This document shows, in pieces, positions 1 through 9,064 of a stretch of DNA of 64,000 nucleotides. The DNA is from Desulfomonilaceae bacterium (GTDB taxonomy: Bacteria; Desulfobacterota; Desulfomonilia; Desulfomonilales; Desulfomonilaceae): NCBI GenBank assembly GCA_041662605.1, contig JBAZSD010000003.1, forward strand, positions 186,001 through 250,000. The letters run 5' to 3'. Under the pieces are notes generated by a model. That model did no database searches. It was not told where the DNA came from and worked only from the letters and a program-made list of their open reading frames with translations. The first letter of the stretch is position 1. Every line of letters starts with the position of its first letter. A program made the translations under genes and the position numbers.

Positions 1-589
1 AAGTGATCATGCTGATCCTTTTCAGGTTGATCCCGCACAACTGAGAGGCCTCGGGCTGTTGCCAGGCAGCTCTGACTGCTTTTCCCGTAAGAGTTTTCTT
101 GAGGAAAAACTGGATCGCCGTCACACCGACCACAGCCATACCAAATCCGACGAGCCGCGGATATTGAAAATACAAGGGACCGATTGAGAAAACCTTGTTG
201 GTATAGGAAGTAGTGAGTAATCTCGGGTCCGCTCCCCACACCAACAGTATAAGGTTCTCAATTATTATGGCGATGCCAAACGTAAGGATCATTGACGACA
301 CAATGACGGCTTTGGCCCTTGATATCGGATCAATCAAAAACCGATACACAAGCAGAGCGACACCGAACAGAGCAGGTATAGTAATAAACATGGATGCGAC
401 GGGATCAATCCCCAAGGCAGTGAAAAGTGAGTATGAAACAAACGCGGCCAACAATCCAAACGTCGCGTGTGAAACGTTAATGACGTTCATAACGCCCCAT
501 GTCAGGGAAAAACCTATCCCGAGAAGAGCGTAAACCGCGCCCATCATGATCCCACTAATCAGAGACTGGAGAGTCAACACAAGGTTCAT
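1..589 (-). CDS. livH: Branched-chain amino-acid ABC transporter permease, LivH type (partial)
   Basis: Reading the minus strand from an ATG at 589 gives an open frame to the left window edge (196 codons, C-terminus missing). The N-terminus starts MNLVLTLQSLISGIMMGAVYAL and continues through several hydrophobic helices with the LivH-typical segment GIGFSLTWGVMNVINVSHAT and the cytoplasmic-loop region TGKAVRAAWQQPEASQLCGI, which matches the 'RA.....A...GI' coupling motif of LivH/LivM permeases. It lies downstream of the binding protein and the two ATPase genes on the same strand, so it is part of one liv operon. A LivM partner permease would be expected just off the left edge. It forms part of the inner-membrane channel for branched-chain amino acids or a related carboxylate; the true substrate cannot be read from the sequence. 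Confidence 0.9.
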   Translation of the reverse strand, partial: MNLVLTLQSLISGIMMGAVYALLGIGFSLTWGVMNVINVSHATFGLLAAFVSYSLFTALGIDPVASMFITIPALFGVALLVYRFLIDPISRAKAVIVSSMILTFGIAIIIENLILLVWGADPRLLTTSYTNKVFSIGPLYFQYPRLVGFGMAVVGVTAIQFFLKKTLTGKAVRAAWQQPEASQLCGINLKRISMIT

Positions 590-636
590 GAATCAATTCC
601 CCACGATCCCGTCGCTAGAAATCGCAATTCCTGCCC

Positions 637-1839
637 CTATTTCCATGCAGGCTTAGGATATACGGGTTTCGCTGTTCTAACTTCCGGCGGCCATACCAAT
701 TCTGCTTTGCCATTGATTACCTGAGTGCAAAAATTGATGGGGTCAGGCAGCCCTTTGGTGTCAAATTTCATCGGACCGGCTATGGTGTTGACCTTATTGG
801 CTTTCAGCCAATCACGGATCTTGGTCTGCTCAAGAGTCTTGGCTCCTTCCACAGCCTGCGCCAATGTTTCCATCCACGCATATCCAAATCCAAAATAAAG
901 AGGATATCCGTCGATCTGATATTCCTTTTTTACAAATTCATTGAGTTTTTCGTTTCCGGGGAAATTTAATTTATTATGCAGTGACGTACCGGAAAAAACG
1001 TAATCACCGTCAGAACCGAGTTCCTTGCTCCACGCTGGCAAGACTGATCCTATACCCTGTACTATGGCTTTAGGATTGTATTCCATGGCTTTGGCCGCTC
1101 TAACGGTCATGACTCCATCCGGGAAAACTCCGTTTGAGAAAAGCAGATCACAATCCATCTGTTTGGCCTTTACAATTAGCGGTGTGGCGTCAGGCAGAGG
1201 CAGGTTGTATTTTTCATCTACGACGATCTTGATTCCCAGTTTGTTGGTCCATTTGGTTATTGACTCCATCAAAGCAGCGCCAATCGGATTATTCATGGTG
1301 TAAACGGCGGCTTTCTTCGGTCGTTGATCTGCCGGTACCGTTTCCAACCATTGGAAAAAGCCTTCGTACCACCATTCCCCCATCAGAGGCGGTCCGCCGA
1401 AAGAATACGAATAGCCCTGTTCAAAACTTTTCATATGTCCGCCCATCGAGACATAGACAAACTTGTGTTTTTCAGCCACAGGCATGACAGCTCTCGCAGC
1501 GGTTCCAGGATAACCGCCAAAAAGCAGATCGACTTTATCGACTGTGATGGCCTTTTCGGCAAATGTGACAGCTTTGTTAACATTCGACTCATCGTCGTAT
1601 ATCTTGAACTCTACGGGACGACCTAACAATCCCCCTTTCTCGTTGATCTCTTTGGCCCAAAATTTCATGCCTCGTTCTATCCATTGTCCGGTCTCGGCAT
1701 ATTGGCCAGTGAGAGGCAGTGATCCGCCTATCAGTATCGGTTTCTCAGCGGCATCAGAAACAGAGAAGGCCATGAGTAACATCAGGACGGTTCCCAGCAG
1801 CTTTCCCACTACCTTGATTAAACGTCTTGAATCCAGCAT
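637..1839 (-). CDS. ABC transporter periplasmic substrate-binding protein (Peripla_BP_6, LivK-like)
   Basis: A 400-residue protein with an N-terminal signal peptide (basic start MLDSRRLIKVVGK, hydrophobic core, SDAAEKP cleavage region near residue 30). The mature part begins PILIGGSLPLTGQYAETG, the classic opening of leucine/isoleucine/valine-binding-type receptors, and keeps the two-lobe length of the family. It delivers a ligand from the periplasm to the LivH/LivM channel. It lies between the ATPase genes (upstream) and livH (downstream, 47 bp gap), which is unusual only in gene order. The first gene of the operon encodes a cyclase-family hydrolase, so the ligand could be an aromatic or cyclic acid instead of an amino acid; that is inference. 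Confidence 0.9.
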   Translation of the reverse strand: MLDSRRLIKVVGKLLGTVLMLLMAFSVSDAAEKPILIGGSLPLTGQYAETGQWIERGMKFWAKEINEKGGLLGRPVEFKIYDDESNVNKAVTFAEKAITVDKVDLLFGGYPGTAARAVMPVAEKHKFVYVSMGGHMKSFEQGYSYSFGGPPLMGEWWYEGFFQWLETVPADQRPKKAAVYTMNNPIGAALMESITKWTNKLGIKIVVDEKYNLPLPDATPLIVKAKQMDCDLLFSNGVFPDGVMTVRAAKAMEYNPKAIVQGIGSVLPAWSKELGSDGDYVFSGTSLHNKLNFPGNEKLNEFVKKEYQIDGYPLYFGFGYAWMETLAQAVEGAKTLEQTKIRDWLKANKVNTIAGPMKFDTKGLPDPINFCTQVINGKAELVWPPEVRTAKPVYPKPAWK

Positions 1840-1906
1840 TTTGTCCTCCCTTCAATTTTCACGGATTTGTTTGACTAAACCCCAATTATCAGTCCGCCTG
1901 GGATGC

Positions 1907-2611
1907 TCAAATTCCCAGGTATGACTCTTTCACTCTAGAGTCCCCCGCTATCTGAGCCGCCGGGCCGTACAGCAAAACCCTACCGTTCTCTAAAAGATAA
2001 GCCGTACTCGATATGGACAATGTCTTGAGCGCCTCCTGGGAAACAACCAGAAATGTCAGGCCTTCCATATTCAACTCGGAGATAATCCTGAAAATCTCAT
2101 TGGTCACGATCGGAGCCAACCCAAGGGAAGGCTCATCCAGCATTAGGAGCTTCGGAAGGCTCATGAGCGCTCTTCCTATAGCCACCATTTGCTGTTCACC
2201 GCCCGAGAGGCTTCCGGCATGCTGCTTCTTGCGCTCTTCAAGTCTCGGAAAAAGATCAAAAACCTTACGCATGGTTTGTAATGCCTGCTTGCGCGGATTT
2301 GGAAGAAAGGCTCCTATCTGAAGATTCTCTTCCACAGTCATTCTCGGAAATAGTTTGCGACCCTCTGGGACCTGAATAACCCCAAGAGCGGCTACCTCGT
2401 CAGGAGAGAGGCTCGATATGAGGCTATTCTCCCAGGAAATAATCCCGGCTGACAATGGCCGAAGGCCAGAGACCGCATTCAGCAGAGTAGTCTTTCCGGC
2501 TCCGTTGGAGCCAATGAGCGCCGTAATCTTACCCTCTTCAATATCGAGAGAGACATCGGATAAAGCAGTGAGATCTTGATATTTAACCGTTATTTGATCA
2601 ATTTTTAACAT
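1907..2611 (-). CDS. livF: ABC transporter ATP-binding protein, LivF type
   Basis: A 234-residue nucleotide-binding subunit. Walker A is GSNGAGKTT at residues 34-42, the ABC signature is LSGGEQQ near residue 137 and Walker B is LLMLDEPS near 155. The size and the sequence VIQVPEGRKLFPRMTVEENL (Q-loop region) are diagnostic of LivF. The start overlaps the end of the upstream livG by 14 nt, indicating translational coupling. It powers the branched-chain amino-acid-type importer at the inner membrane together with LivG. Confidence 0.93.
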   Translation of the reverse strand: MLKIDQITVKYQDLTALSDVSLDIEEGKITALIGSNGAGKTTLLNAVSGLRPLSAGIISWENSLISSLSPDEVAALGVIQVPEGRKLFPRMTVEENLQIGAFLPNPRKQALQTMRKVFDLFPRLEERKKQHAGSLSGGEQQMVAIGRALMSLPKLLMLDEPSLGLAPIVTNEIFRIISELNMEGLTFLVVSQEALKTLSISSTAYLLENGRVLLYGPAAQIAGDSRVKESYLGI

Positions 2612-3338
2612 AGTTTTCGCCGAGGTAGGCCCGAATCACCTCTGGATTGTTGGCGACGGACTCCGGTGAACCATCAGCTATTTTTACCCCGTGCCGTAGA
2701 GCAATTACTCTGTCGCATGTGGTCATGATGGCTTTCATGACATGTTCAACCATGAAAACGGTTATTCCAAATTCGTCCCGGATCCTGAAGGTCAGCTCGA
2801 TTGCTCCCTCGATCTCTTTTGGATTCATCCCCGCAAACACTTCATCGAGAAGCAGCACCTTTGGTTTTGAACCAAGGGATCGAGCTATTTCCAACCTCTT
2901 ACGTCCCTCCAACCCAAGTTGTCCCGGTAGTTTGTCGGATCTCGGAGACAAACCGGTGAATTCCAGAATGTCCATGGCTATGTCTTGAGCCTTCTCAACC
3001 CGACGAACGTTGGATCTGCCATATAGCACAGCGGTTGTGACATTCTCCAAAAGGGTAAGATCCATTAACGGCCTTACAATCTGAAAGGTTCGCCCTATGC
3101 CCTTAGCGGCGATTTTGTAGGGGGGCAAACCAGAAATTCTGGACCCTTCGAAAGATATGTGGCCCCTATCAGGTTTGAACAGGCCCGATATAAGGTTGAA
3201 GAGCGTGGTTTTTCCAGACCCATTGGGGCCTATCATCCCGACTATTTCGCCTGAGAATAATTCAAAATCAAGATTCGTGAGAGCCTTTACCCCACCAAAG
3301 TATTTATCTATTCCTGTTCCCTTTAGCATAGGATTCAC
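2598..3338 (-). CDS. livG: ABC transporter ATP-binding protein, LivG type
   Basis: A 246-residue ATPase. Walker A is GPNGSGKTT near residue 37 and Walker B is VLLLDEVFAGMNP near 160. The ABC signature is degenerate (LGLEGRKRLEIARSL instead of the usual LPYGxQRRLEIARAL of LivG), but the rest, including the LivG-specific GIGRTFQIVRPLMDLTLLENV segment and the C-terminal RAYLGE, is intact. ATG at 3329 is an alternative start. It overlaps livF and would form the LivG/LivF heterodimer. Confidence 0.92.
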   Translation of the reverse strand: MNPMLKGTGIDKYFGGVKALTNLDFELFSGEIVGMIGPNGSGKTTLFNLISGLFKPDRGHISFEGSRISGLPPYKIAAKGIGRTFQIVRPLMDLTLLENVTTAVLYGRSNVRRVEKAQDIAMDILEFTGLSPRSDKLPGQLGLEGRKRLEIARSLGSKPKVLLLDEVFAGMNPKEIEGAIELTFRIRDEFGITVFMVEHVMKAIMTTCDRVIALRHGVKIADGSPESVANNPEVIRAYLGENYVKN

Positions 3339-3423
3339 AAACCTCGATTAATATTCCTGGCGCATGTGATACTTTGAAATCACGTGGATTCCTTGTGGTG
3401 TCGGGTCATATTCAAAACGAAAC

Positions 3424-4209
3424 TCAGTCTTCATCCACAATAGCTACAGGACGCGTCCAGCCTGCGCTGGCTCCTTTAATTTTCACTGGAAAACAACAAA
3501 CGGTAAATCCGGTAGATCGTCCAATTGATGAAAGATTGGCCAACTTCTCCATGTGGCAATAACCGATTTCTATTCCCGAGAAATGGGCTTCCCAGATAAC
3601 TTTTGGATCTCCGGTCTCTTTGAATTCTTTGGCGAGATACGGTAGGGGCCTGTCCCAACTCCAGGCGTCAATGCCAACAACCCTTACCCCTTTTTCAGTC
3701 AAATAAAGAGTGCTGTCTCTATCCATGCCCGCGCCCGCCAGAAGGTATTCCGGTGTTCCCCATTTCTGGTCGGCCCCAGTTTGAATCAACACTATGTCAA
3801 GTGGTTTGATTTGATAATCGATCCTATTCAGCTCATTCTTGACATCTGTTTCGGTGATTCTGTCCCCATCAGCTTTATGCCTGAAATCCAACAGAACCCC
3901 GTCGTTGAAACACCAGTCCAAAGGGACCTCGTCTATCGTAAGCGCCTTCTTGCCCTTGTCCATGGTGGGATGATAATGAAAGGGAGCATCAAGATGTGTG
4001 CCACTATGGGTGGTCAGAGTCAGAAATTCCATGGCCCAGCCCATCCCCTCAGGTAATTGATCTTTCCTAAGTCCAGGAAAAAATTCGGTCATCTGATCTG
4101 CGCCTTGAGCGTGATCCACATAGTCGATACGAGGTATCATAAGTGGTGGATCAGAAGGCAAACCAGCTTCTATAGAAACACTCAAATCAACCAGACGCCT
4201 GTGAGCCAT
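3424..4209 (-). CDS. Cyclase-family metal-dependent hydrolase (KynB/arylformamidase-like)
   Basis: A 261-residue cytoplasmic protein of the cyclase family (Pfam PF04199). The metal-binding signature HSGTHLDAPFHY is near residue 87 and a second conserved block AHFSGIEIGYCHMEKLANL is near the C-terminus. Family members hydrolyse N-formylkynurenine, cyclic amides or isatin-type rings. It is the first gene after the TetR gene (overlap 23 nt) and is followed by the ABC importer, so it may act on the imported compound. The exact substrate is not determinable here. Confidence 0.85.
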   Translation of the reverse strand: MAHRRLVDLSVSIEAGLPSDPPLMIPRIDYVDHAQGADQMTEFFPGLRKDQLPEGMGWAMEFLTLTTHSGTHLDAPFHYHPTMDKGKKALTIDEVPLDWCFNDGVLLDFRHKADGDRITETDVKNELNRIDYQIKPLDIVLIQTGADQKWGTPEYLLAGAGMDRDSTLYLTEKGVRVVGIDAWSWDRPLPYLAKEFKETGDPKVIWEAHFSGIEIGYCHMEKLANLSSIGRSTGFTVCCFPVKIKGASAGWTRPVAIVDED

Positions 4210-4825
4210 CAGTTTCCTTTCCAGTCAGAACACCCTGGAGAAATATTCGGGCGCATTCTTCACTCAGGGCATCTACAGTGACAAATTCCATTCTCTTCAT
4301 GACATTCTTGTAAATGGCCAAGTTTGAAATCATGGCCTGGTAACAGAATATGATAGTCCGGGGATCCATTTTCCTGAATACGCCTTCATCAACCCGATTG
4401 GCGACATATTCGGCCAATCGACTAATCATTAGGGCGTCTTTGGCGTGAAAATGTTTTTGATGGAAACTATCTTCTCTGAGTCTCGCATACATCAGGATTT
4501 TAAAAATTTCCCGATCTTCGCGGTTCACAGTGTGTTTAAGTATGTGATAAGCAAAAGCCTTAAACACAGCAAAATCGTCCTTGCGCTCCATCGGCCCGGT
4601 AAGATCCCGATCCATGGGATGAGATCGATAGGCAGTTTCAGCTATAGCTTCGTAGATGTTTCTTTTGGACCCAAATAGCTGAATAACGCGCGGTCGACTA
4701 ATACCCACCATTGCGGCTATGTCGTCCAAAGTCACTTCAGCGAACCCGCCTCGGGCAAAAAGGGATCTTGCGGCGGCGAGGACTTGGATCTTGCGGTCTT
4801 CCGACGAAAGTTTTTTCTGTCTCAT
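4187..4825 (-). CDS. TetR/AcrR-family transcriptional regulator
   Basis: The N-terminal TetR helix-turn-helix reads AARSLFARGGFAEVTLDDIAAMVGISRPRVIQLFGSKRNIYEAI; the C-terminal half is a helical ligand-binding domain. I place the start at the ATG at 4825 (MRQKKLSSED); the open frame extends upstream to 4882 but those residues are not TetR-like. The 3' end overlaps the cyclase gene. A perfect palindrome at 4907-4926 upstream is a probable autoregulatory operator, so this protein most likely controls the whole minus-strand hydrolase-transporter operon. Confidence 0.88.
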   Translation of the reverse strand: MRQKKLSSEDRKIQVLAAARSLFARGGFAEVTLDDIAAMVGISRPRVIQLFGSKRNIYEAIAETAYRSHPMDRDLTGPMERKDDFAVFKAFAYHILKHTVNREDREIFKILMYARLREDSFHQKHFHAKDALMISRLAEYVANRVDEGVFRKMDPRTIIFCYQAMISNLAIYKNVMKRMEFVTVDALSEECARIFLQGVLTGKETDGSQASG

Positions 4826-4906
4826 GGTTCTAAATGCTAGGTCCTTTCGATATTTCGTGTCAATGATTATTATAACTGACACGTTAGTTAGGTATAAGTT
4901 TACTTT

Positions 4907-4926
4907 GTCAGTATGCTCATACTGAC
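4907..4926. promoter_or_regulatory. Palindromic operator, probable TetR site
   Basis: A perfect inverted repeat with 9-bp arms GTCAGTATG and CATACTGAC separated by 2 bp, 80 bp upstream of the TetR start. A half-site-like AACTGACACGTTAGTTA lies at about 4875-4891. Arm length and position fit TetR-dimer operators; binding is inferred. Confidence 0.6.
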
Positions 4927-5076
4927 ATTAATCCTGTCAACAATCAAAAACCATTGATCACGACCAAAAAAGTGATCAATGGAGAAACTTACCAGCTTAT
5001 GTTATCGTAAGTAATTAATTTTAAGTAACAGAAATAGGTACAATGAAACGTTTGTTCCAATTGATTTTACAGGCTA

Positions 5077-6747
5077 TTAATTAAAAGAAAAGACGGGACC
5101 ATCAACACAGGATCTGAGGCCTTGCTCGGTTCCACAACTGCCGCAAAGGCCTATTCCACACTTCATTACATCCTCTCTAGCTATATATATATTCTTTTTG
5201 TCTATAAATCTCGAAAAAAGTTCTCCCGCTTTTTTCATCATCATCGTTGGACCGCATATATAAGCCTTTAGATCAGGTGGAAACTCAGTCAGCGAGTTAA
5301 AGTAGCTCTCAATAACTGTTAATATAGCTCCCACCTCACAGGGCCCGTCGACCGCCACTTCAACATTCGCCCCAAACAATTTGGCCTCATCCAAAAACCA
5401 TTGGGCAGCGGGATGCGAAAAACCCATGAAGGTTTTGTAAACGTTTTGTGACCATTTGTTCGCAGCCATCAAAATCGGAGCAACTCCCGTGCCGCCACCA
5501 ACGACAACAATCCGTTCGCCATTTGAAGGAGACTTGAAGCCAATCCCATATGGTCCGCGAAGACAAATTGAATCCCCTTCACGGAGAGTTGAGAGCCCGT
5601 TAGTGAATGGGCCTACAGTTCTAACCAAGTAAACAGGCCTAACGTCGCTCATCGGGGAAAACGGTTTCTCCCCTAAACCGGGGATCCTGAGAAAGAAAAA
5701 TTGTCCGGGATCGCAATTCGGGCCTTCTTCCAATTCCAGCCTAAACATGTCCAAAGAAATAGGTTTACAACTTGTTACCTTTGTTTTCACATATCTGGTA
5801 TGTACCGCACAGGATATCCCTTTTCGACTTCGTCTGTTAATTTGTCCGACGTCTACGGGACCAGAGAGCCATTGAAAAAATTTCCTCACCTGGGGCGTCG
5901 TCATGCCCGCTAATCCCGATCCCACAGCGAAATAAGTCGCTCCAGCCTTGCGATAAGCCTCAACATCCTCAGGTGAGTTTATACCGCCCGAAGCTATTAT
6001 AGGTAGTTTGACAATACCAGAGACTTCTCGAACTATCTTTAGGCCTATTGGCCTGATGGAGGCCCCCGAAATGCCACCTACTATGTTGGAAAGAACAGGA
6101 TCTCCATCATTATCTACGGCGGTTCCCGGCCCCACCGTGTTTATTAGGGACAGGCCCGCAGCCCCGGCTCCAGCGCATAGCTTAGCCATATCCACTATAT
6201 TCTCAAGGTTGGGAGAAAGTTTTGGAATTATGGGTTTATTCAAACATTGACAAAGCTTTCTAACGACGCTTTCTACCATGACCGGATCCGACCCTACACT
6301 TTGCCCTGCCGACTTAACATGAGGACAAGACAAATTAAGTTCAAAAGCGTCAGCTATTTCATCGAGAATTAGCGCGCATTCAAGAAACTCGTCAGGGTCA
6401 CTGCCCATAATCGAAACTAGCAGAGGTTTTCGACCATAAAGCGGAAGTAAAGGTTTCATGGCGTCGGCGAAGTTTGCGGCTCCGGGGTTGGCAAGCCCCA
6501 CCGCGTTGACAAAACATCCCGGATAATATTCATGAATTATCGGCTCACGGTATCCGTCACGAGGTACCATACTGAGGGTTTTGGTAGTCAGGAATCCAAT
6601 TTCCGGAATTTCCCGAGCTATCCTGGATATTACAGTGGGGCCGGTCGTTAAAACTCCGGAGGGGATTGTAAACCTTGTAAGAGTCTTGAATAGACCTTGG
6701 GATGTATCTGATTTGTCACTGGAAGGTAGTGTTGACATGGGTTTCAT
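5077..6747 (-). CDS. Dihydroorotate dehydrogenase-like / PyrK-like electron-transfer fusion protein
   Basis: A single 556-residue chain. Residues 1-300 are a class-1 dihydroorotate-dehydrogenase-type FMN barrel (PKLSPNLENIVDMAKLCAGAGAAGLSL, IASGGINSPEDVEAYRKAGA). Residues 315-556 are a ferredoxin-reductase domain like PyrK: FAD-binding GPYGIGF, nucleotide-binding VVVGGGTGVAPIL, CGPTMMMKKAGE, and the C-terminal 2Fe-2S cysteines CGIGLCGSCG...C. In most bacteria PyrD-B and PyrK are separate subunits, so the fusion is unusual. It would oxidise dihydroorotate (or dihydropyrimidine) and pass electrons via FAD and 2Fe-2S to NAD. No other pyr gene is adjacent, so a different substrate is possible. 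Confidence 0.82.
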   Translation of the reverse strand: MKPMSTLPSSDKSDTSQGLFKTLTRFTIPSGVLTTGPTVISRIAREIPEIGFLTTKTLSMVPRDGYREPIIHEYYPGCFVNAVGLANPGAANFADAMKPLLPLYGRKPLLVSIMGSDPDEFLECALILDEIADAFELNLSCPHVKSAGQSVGSDPVMVESVVRKLCQCLNKPIIPKLSPNLENIVDMAKLCAGAGAAGLSLINTVGPGTAVDNDGDPVLSNIVGGISGASIRPIGLKIVREVSGIVKLPIIASGGINSPEDVEAYRKAGATYFAVGSGLAGMTTPQVRKFFQWLSGPVDVGQINRRSRKGISCAVHTRYVKTKVTSCKPISLDMFRLELEEGPNCDPGQFFFLRIPGLGEKPFSPMSDVRPVYLVRTVGPFTNGLSTLREGDSICLRGPYGIGFKSPSNGERIVVVGGGTGVAPILMAANKWSQNVYKTFMGFSHPAAQWFLDEAKLFGANVEVAVDGPCEVGAILTVIESYFNSLTEFPPDLKAYICGPTMMMKKAGELFSRFIDKKNIYIAREDVMKCGIGLCGSCGTEQGLRSCVDGPVFSFN

Positions 6748-6770
6748 AGTTTGTGGCGCTTTTCTTGCCC

Positions 6771-7616
6771 CTATTGCAGCTTTGAATTCAATAATTTCAG
6801 AGGATTAACTGGTTTGGCGTGCAGTCTGACTTCAAAATAAAGCGTGGGTTTTTCGGCTTTGCCTGAGCCGGCAAGTGAGCCTATTGTCTGATTCCTGGAA
6901 ACTTTTTCCCCTGCTGATACTTTCGTCTTATGGAGGTGAGCATAAACAGAAACCAGCCTTTCAGAATGATCTATCAGAACGACTTTCCCCAGTCCTGGAA
7001 TTTCTCCAACATGACCTACTCTTCCAGCTTCCGAGGCCCTTACATCAAGATTCTTTCCAGCTTCTAAAGTTATTCCATTACGATGCAACTGGTCACCCGA
7101 TCCAAACTGCTGGATTACCTTTCCATCCAAGGGCCATGAGAACTTTGAATCCGCCGGATCTTCCTTGTCCTGTTCCTGTTTGAGACTTTGAATCGGTTCA
7201 GTCTCCGGCGCCCGGAATTCCTTAGGAATAATCAAAAGCGACCCTTCTCTTATAGTATATGGCGCCGCAAGTTTATTTACGGCCGCAAGCTCTCCGACAT
7301 CCACCCCATAGTGGGTAGCGATACCGGAAAGGGTTTCATCTTTGGACACTACATGATGGATGGAATTGGATGCAAGAGCTGAACGCGCCGACTCAGAGGG
7401 AAGCGTTGTCACCGGCCAATCGGCTCCTCTGCGGACGCATCCATTTTGAATAGCGAAAAAAACCGCAATCAAAAGAGTGTAAATCAGCGGGTGTAAAAAC
7501 GCCGCTCTTTTGCGGTCGCAGATTGGACACCACTCTTTGGCCTTAGCATTTTCCTTGATTGGACGGCCTCCTCGCAAAAAGCTAAACACCCAGGATGTAT
7601 CGAGAAAGCCCGACAA
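6771..7616 (-). CDS. LysM and degenerate LytM (M23) domain protein, NlpD-like
   Basis: A 281-residue envelope protein. A hydrophobic segment near residue 45 is followed by a Cys in a lipobox-like context (FAIQNGC). A LysM domain (HHVVSKDETLSGIATHYGVDVGELAAVNKL) is at about 85-130 and a LytM/peptidase-M23 domain at about 160-278. The zinc ligands are degraded: the HxxxD motif reads HRNGITLEA and the final HLHFEVR reads TLYFEVR. That pattern is typical of EnvC/NlpD-type amidase activators, not active endopeptidases. The downstream neighbour in reading order is the PyrD/PyrK fusion; pcm lies upstream, an nlpD-pcm adjacency also known from enterobacteria (surE-pcm-nlpD). Confidence 0.83.
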   Translation of the reverse strand: MSGFLDTSWVFSFLRGGRPIKENAKAKEWCPICDRKRAAFLHPLIYTLLIAVFFAIQNGCVRRGADWPVTTLPSESARSALASNSIHHVVSKDETLSGIATHYGVDVGELAAVNKLAAPYTIREGSLLIIPKEFRAPETEPIQSLKQEQDKEDPADSKFSWPLDGKVIQQFGSGDQLHRNGITLEAGKNLDVRASEAGRVGHVGEIPGLGKVVLIDHSERLVSVYAHLHKTKVSAGEKVSRNQTIGSLAGSGKAEKPTLYFEVRLHAKPVNPLKLLNSKLQ

Positions 7617-7697
7617 CTTTCATGAGTCGCCCTGTCCACCTGACTGCCGGTCATATCAAACAAACAGACGAGATACCAACCTCCCTAGAGAGGCTAG

Positions 7698-8354
7698 TCA
7701 GCCGTCCGGCCAACCATATTTGCCAATCAGGTCAACAAACCTGCAGTCAAAATAGTTTTTGGTAATTCTTCGATCCCGTGTTTTTTCCACAACTTGCAAG
7801 GTTTGGGAAAATCTATCACCGACAGGGATGACCAATCTTCCACCTTCAGCCAGTTGATCGAAAAGTGGATCGGGAACACCGGGGGCTCCCGCTGTAACAA
7901 CTATACCATCGTAAGGGGCTTCTTCAGGCCATCCTCCAGTTCCATCCGCCACTATGAAATTCACATTCGAAATCCCTATGGACGCAGTGGTTGAGGCTGC
8001 TAATTCAGAGAGTTCAGAGATGCGCTCTATTGTATAGACCCGCTTGGCGAGCCTAGCCAAAATGGCTGCTTGATAACCTGATCCGGTTCCAAGCTCAAGA
8101 ACTTTTTCGGAACCGTTTAATTCAAGAAGCTGGGTCATTATCGCGACCATATAAGGCTGACTTATCGTCTGGCCATAGCCAATCGGCAAGGGGCCATCTT
8201 CATAAGCTCTGTTCCGCAAGGATTGCATGACAAACATGTGCCTGGGGATTTCACCCATTGCGGAAAGGACGCGTGGATCAGAAACACCTCGGGCTTCAAT
8301 CTGGCTACGAACCATGCGTTCACGAGCTTGATCAAAATCAAGGTCTCGATTCAC
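7698..8354 (-). CDS. pcm: Protein-L-isoaspartate O-methyltransferase
   Basis: About 218 residues. Start chosen as GTG at 8354 (VNRDLDFDQARERMV) with a GGAG ribosome site just upstream; the longer frame to 8483 runs into the next gene and is not Pcm-like. Pcm hallmarks are visible: PLPIGYGQTISQPYMVAIM, the SAM-binding VLELGTGSGYQAAILA and YDGIVVTAGAP. It repairs L-isoaspartyl residues in aged proteins using SAM. It sits immediately upstream of the NlpD-like gene on the same strand. Confidence 0.92.
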   Translation of the reverse strand: MNRDLDFDQARERMVRSQIEARGVSDPRVLSAMGEIPRHMFVMQSLRNRAYEDGPLPIGYGQTISQPYMVAIMTQLLELNGSEKVLELGTGSGYQAAILARLAKRVYTIERISELSELAASTTASIGISNVNFIVADGTGGWPEEAPYDGIVVTAGAPGVPDPLFDQLAEGGRLVIPVGDRFSQTLQVVEKTRDRRITKNYFDCRFVDLIGKYGWPDG

Positions 8355-8382
8355 GTCACAAACTCCGGAGAAACAAGAATGA

Positions 8383-8886
8383 TCAGTGACTGCTGGGATT
8401 GTACGAGTTAGCCTGAGGCAGGCTCTGCGGCTGCTGAGCCGCTGCTCCGGGCGCCACTGTCTGGACCTGTGGAGCGCCACCATAGGTAGCCGCCGCTCGC
8501 GGAAACACTTTGTTGTCCAGAAACTCTGAAAGTTTATCCCAGGCGCTGGATGGAAAGCTCAAGGCCCAATCGATGGCCCCGGAAACCATGTTTCCCGGTG
8601 ATCCTCCATCATAGTACGGGTTGTTATACTGTGGATATGGATAATTGGGCCAAGCCCCTGCGTTCTGCGACGGTTCAGATTGGGATGCGCCCACGGTGTT
8701 TGGAGCCGCAGAGCTAAGAGGTGGGAAACTCCCAGGACCTGGAGCGAAGTTCGGCTGCTGGGTTCCGCTGGGAGAATAGCTCCCCACTCCTATTGGAGAC
8801 CCGGTCTGTTGCGCAAATGTATCTAAGCCGCTTAGACCGACTATTATTATCGTTCCTACAACAACCACGCTCTTCCACGCGATCAT
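8383..8886 (-). CDS. Secreted Pro/Gly/Gln-rich low-complexity protein
   Basis: A 167-residue unknown with a clear signal peptide (MIAWKSVVVVGTIIIVGLSGLDTFAQQ). The mature part is low complexity, rich in Pro, Gly, Ser, Tyr and Gln, with a short amphipathic segment (GAIDWALSFPSSAWDKLSEFLDNKV) in the middle. It has no recognisable domain. It is followed by pcm 28 bp downstream. Probably periplasmic or outer-surface; function unknown. Confidence 0.7.
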   Translation of the reverse strand: MIAWKSVVVVGTIIIVGLSGLDTFAQQTGSPIGVGSYSPSGTQQPNFAPGPGSFPPLSSAAPNTVGASQSEPSQNAGAWPNYPYPQYNNPYYDGGSPGNMVSGAIDWALSFPSSAWDKLSEFLDNKVFPRAAATYGGAPQVQTVAPGAAAQQPQSLPQANSYNPSSH

Positions 8887-9064
8887 GGCGTCTCCTCCGC
8901 AAAAGATTCTTTAAGACAGACAAATAGAATGAGCTATTCATAATTTCAAGCTTTTTAAACATTATTTACAGATATAGAAAAGTACATGCTTCATGTCTAT
9001 TATTATAGCATGTTAACTTCATATAATTATAATGAAGATGAGCTTATAAAATCAAGGTATTGAT

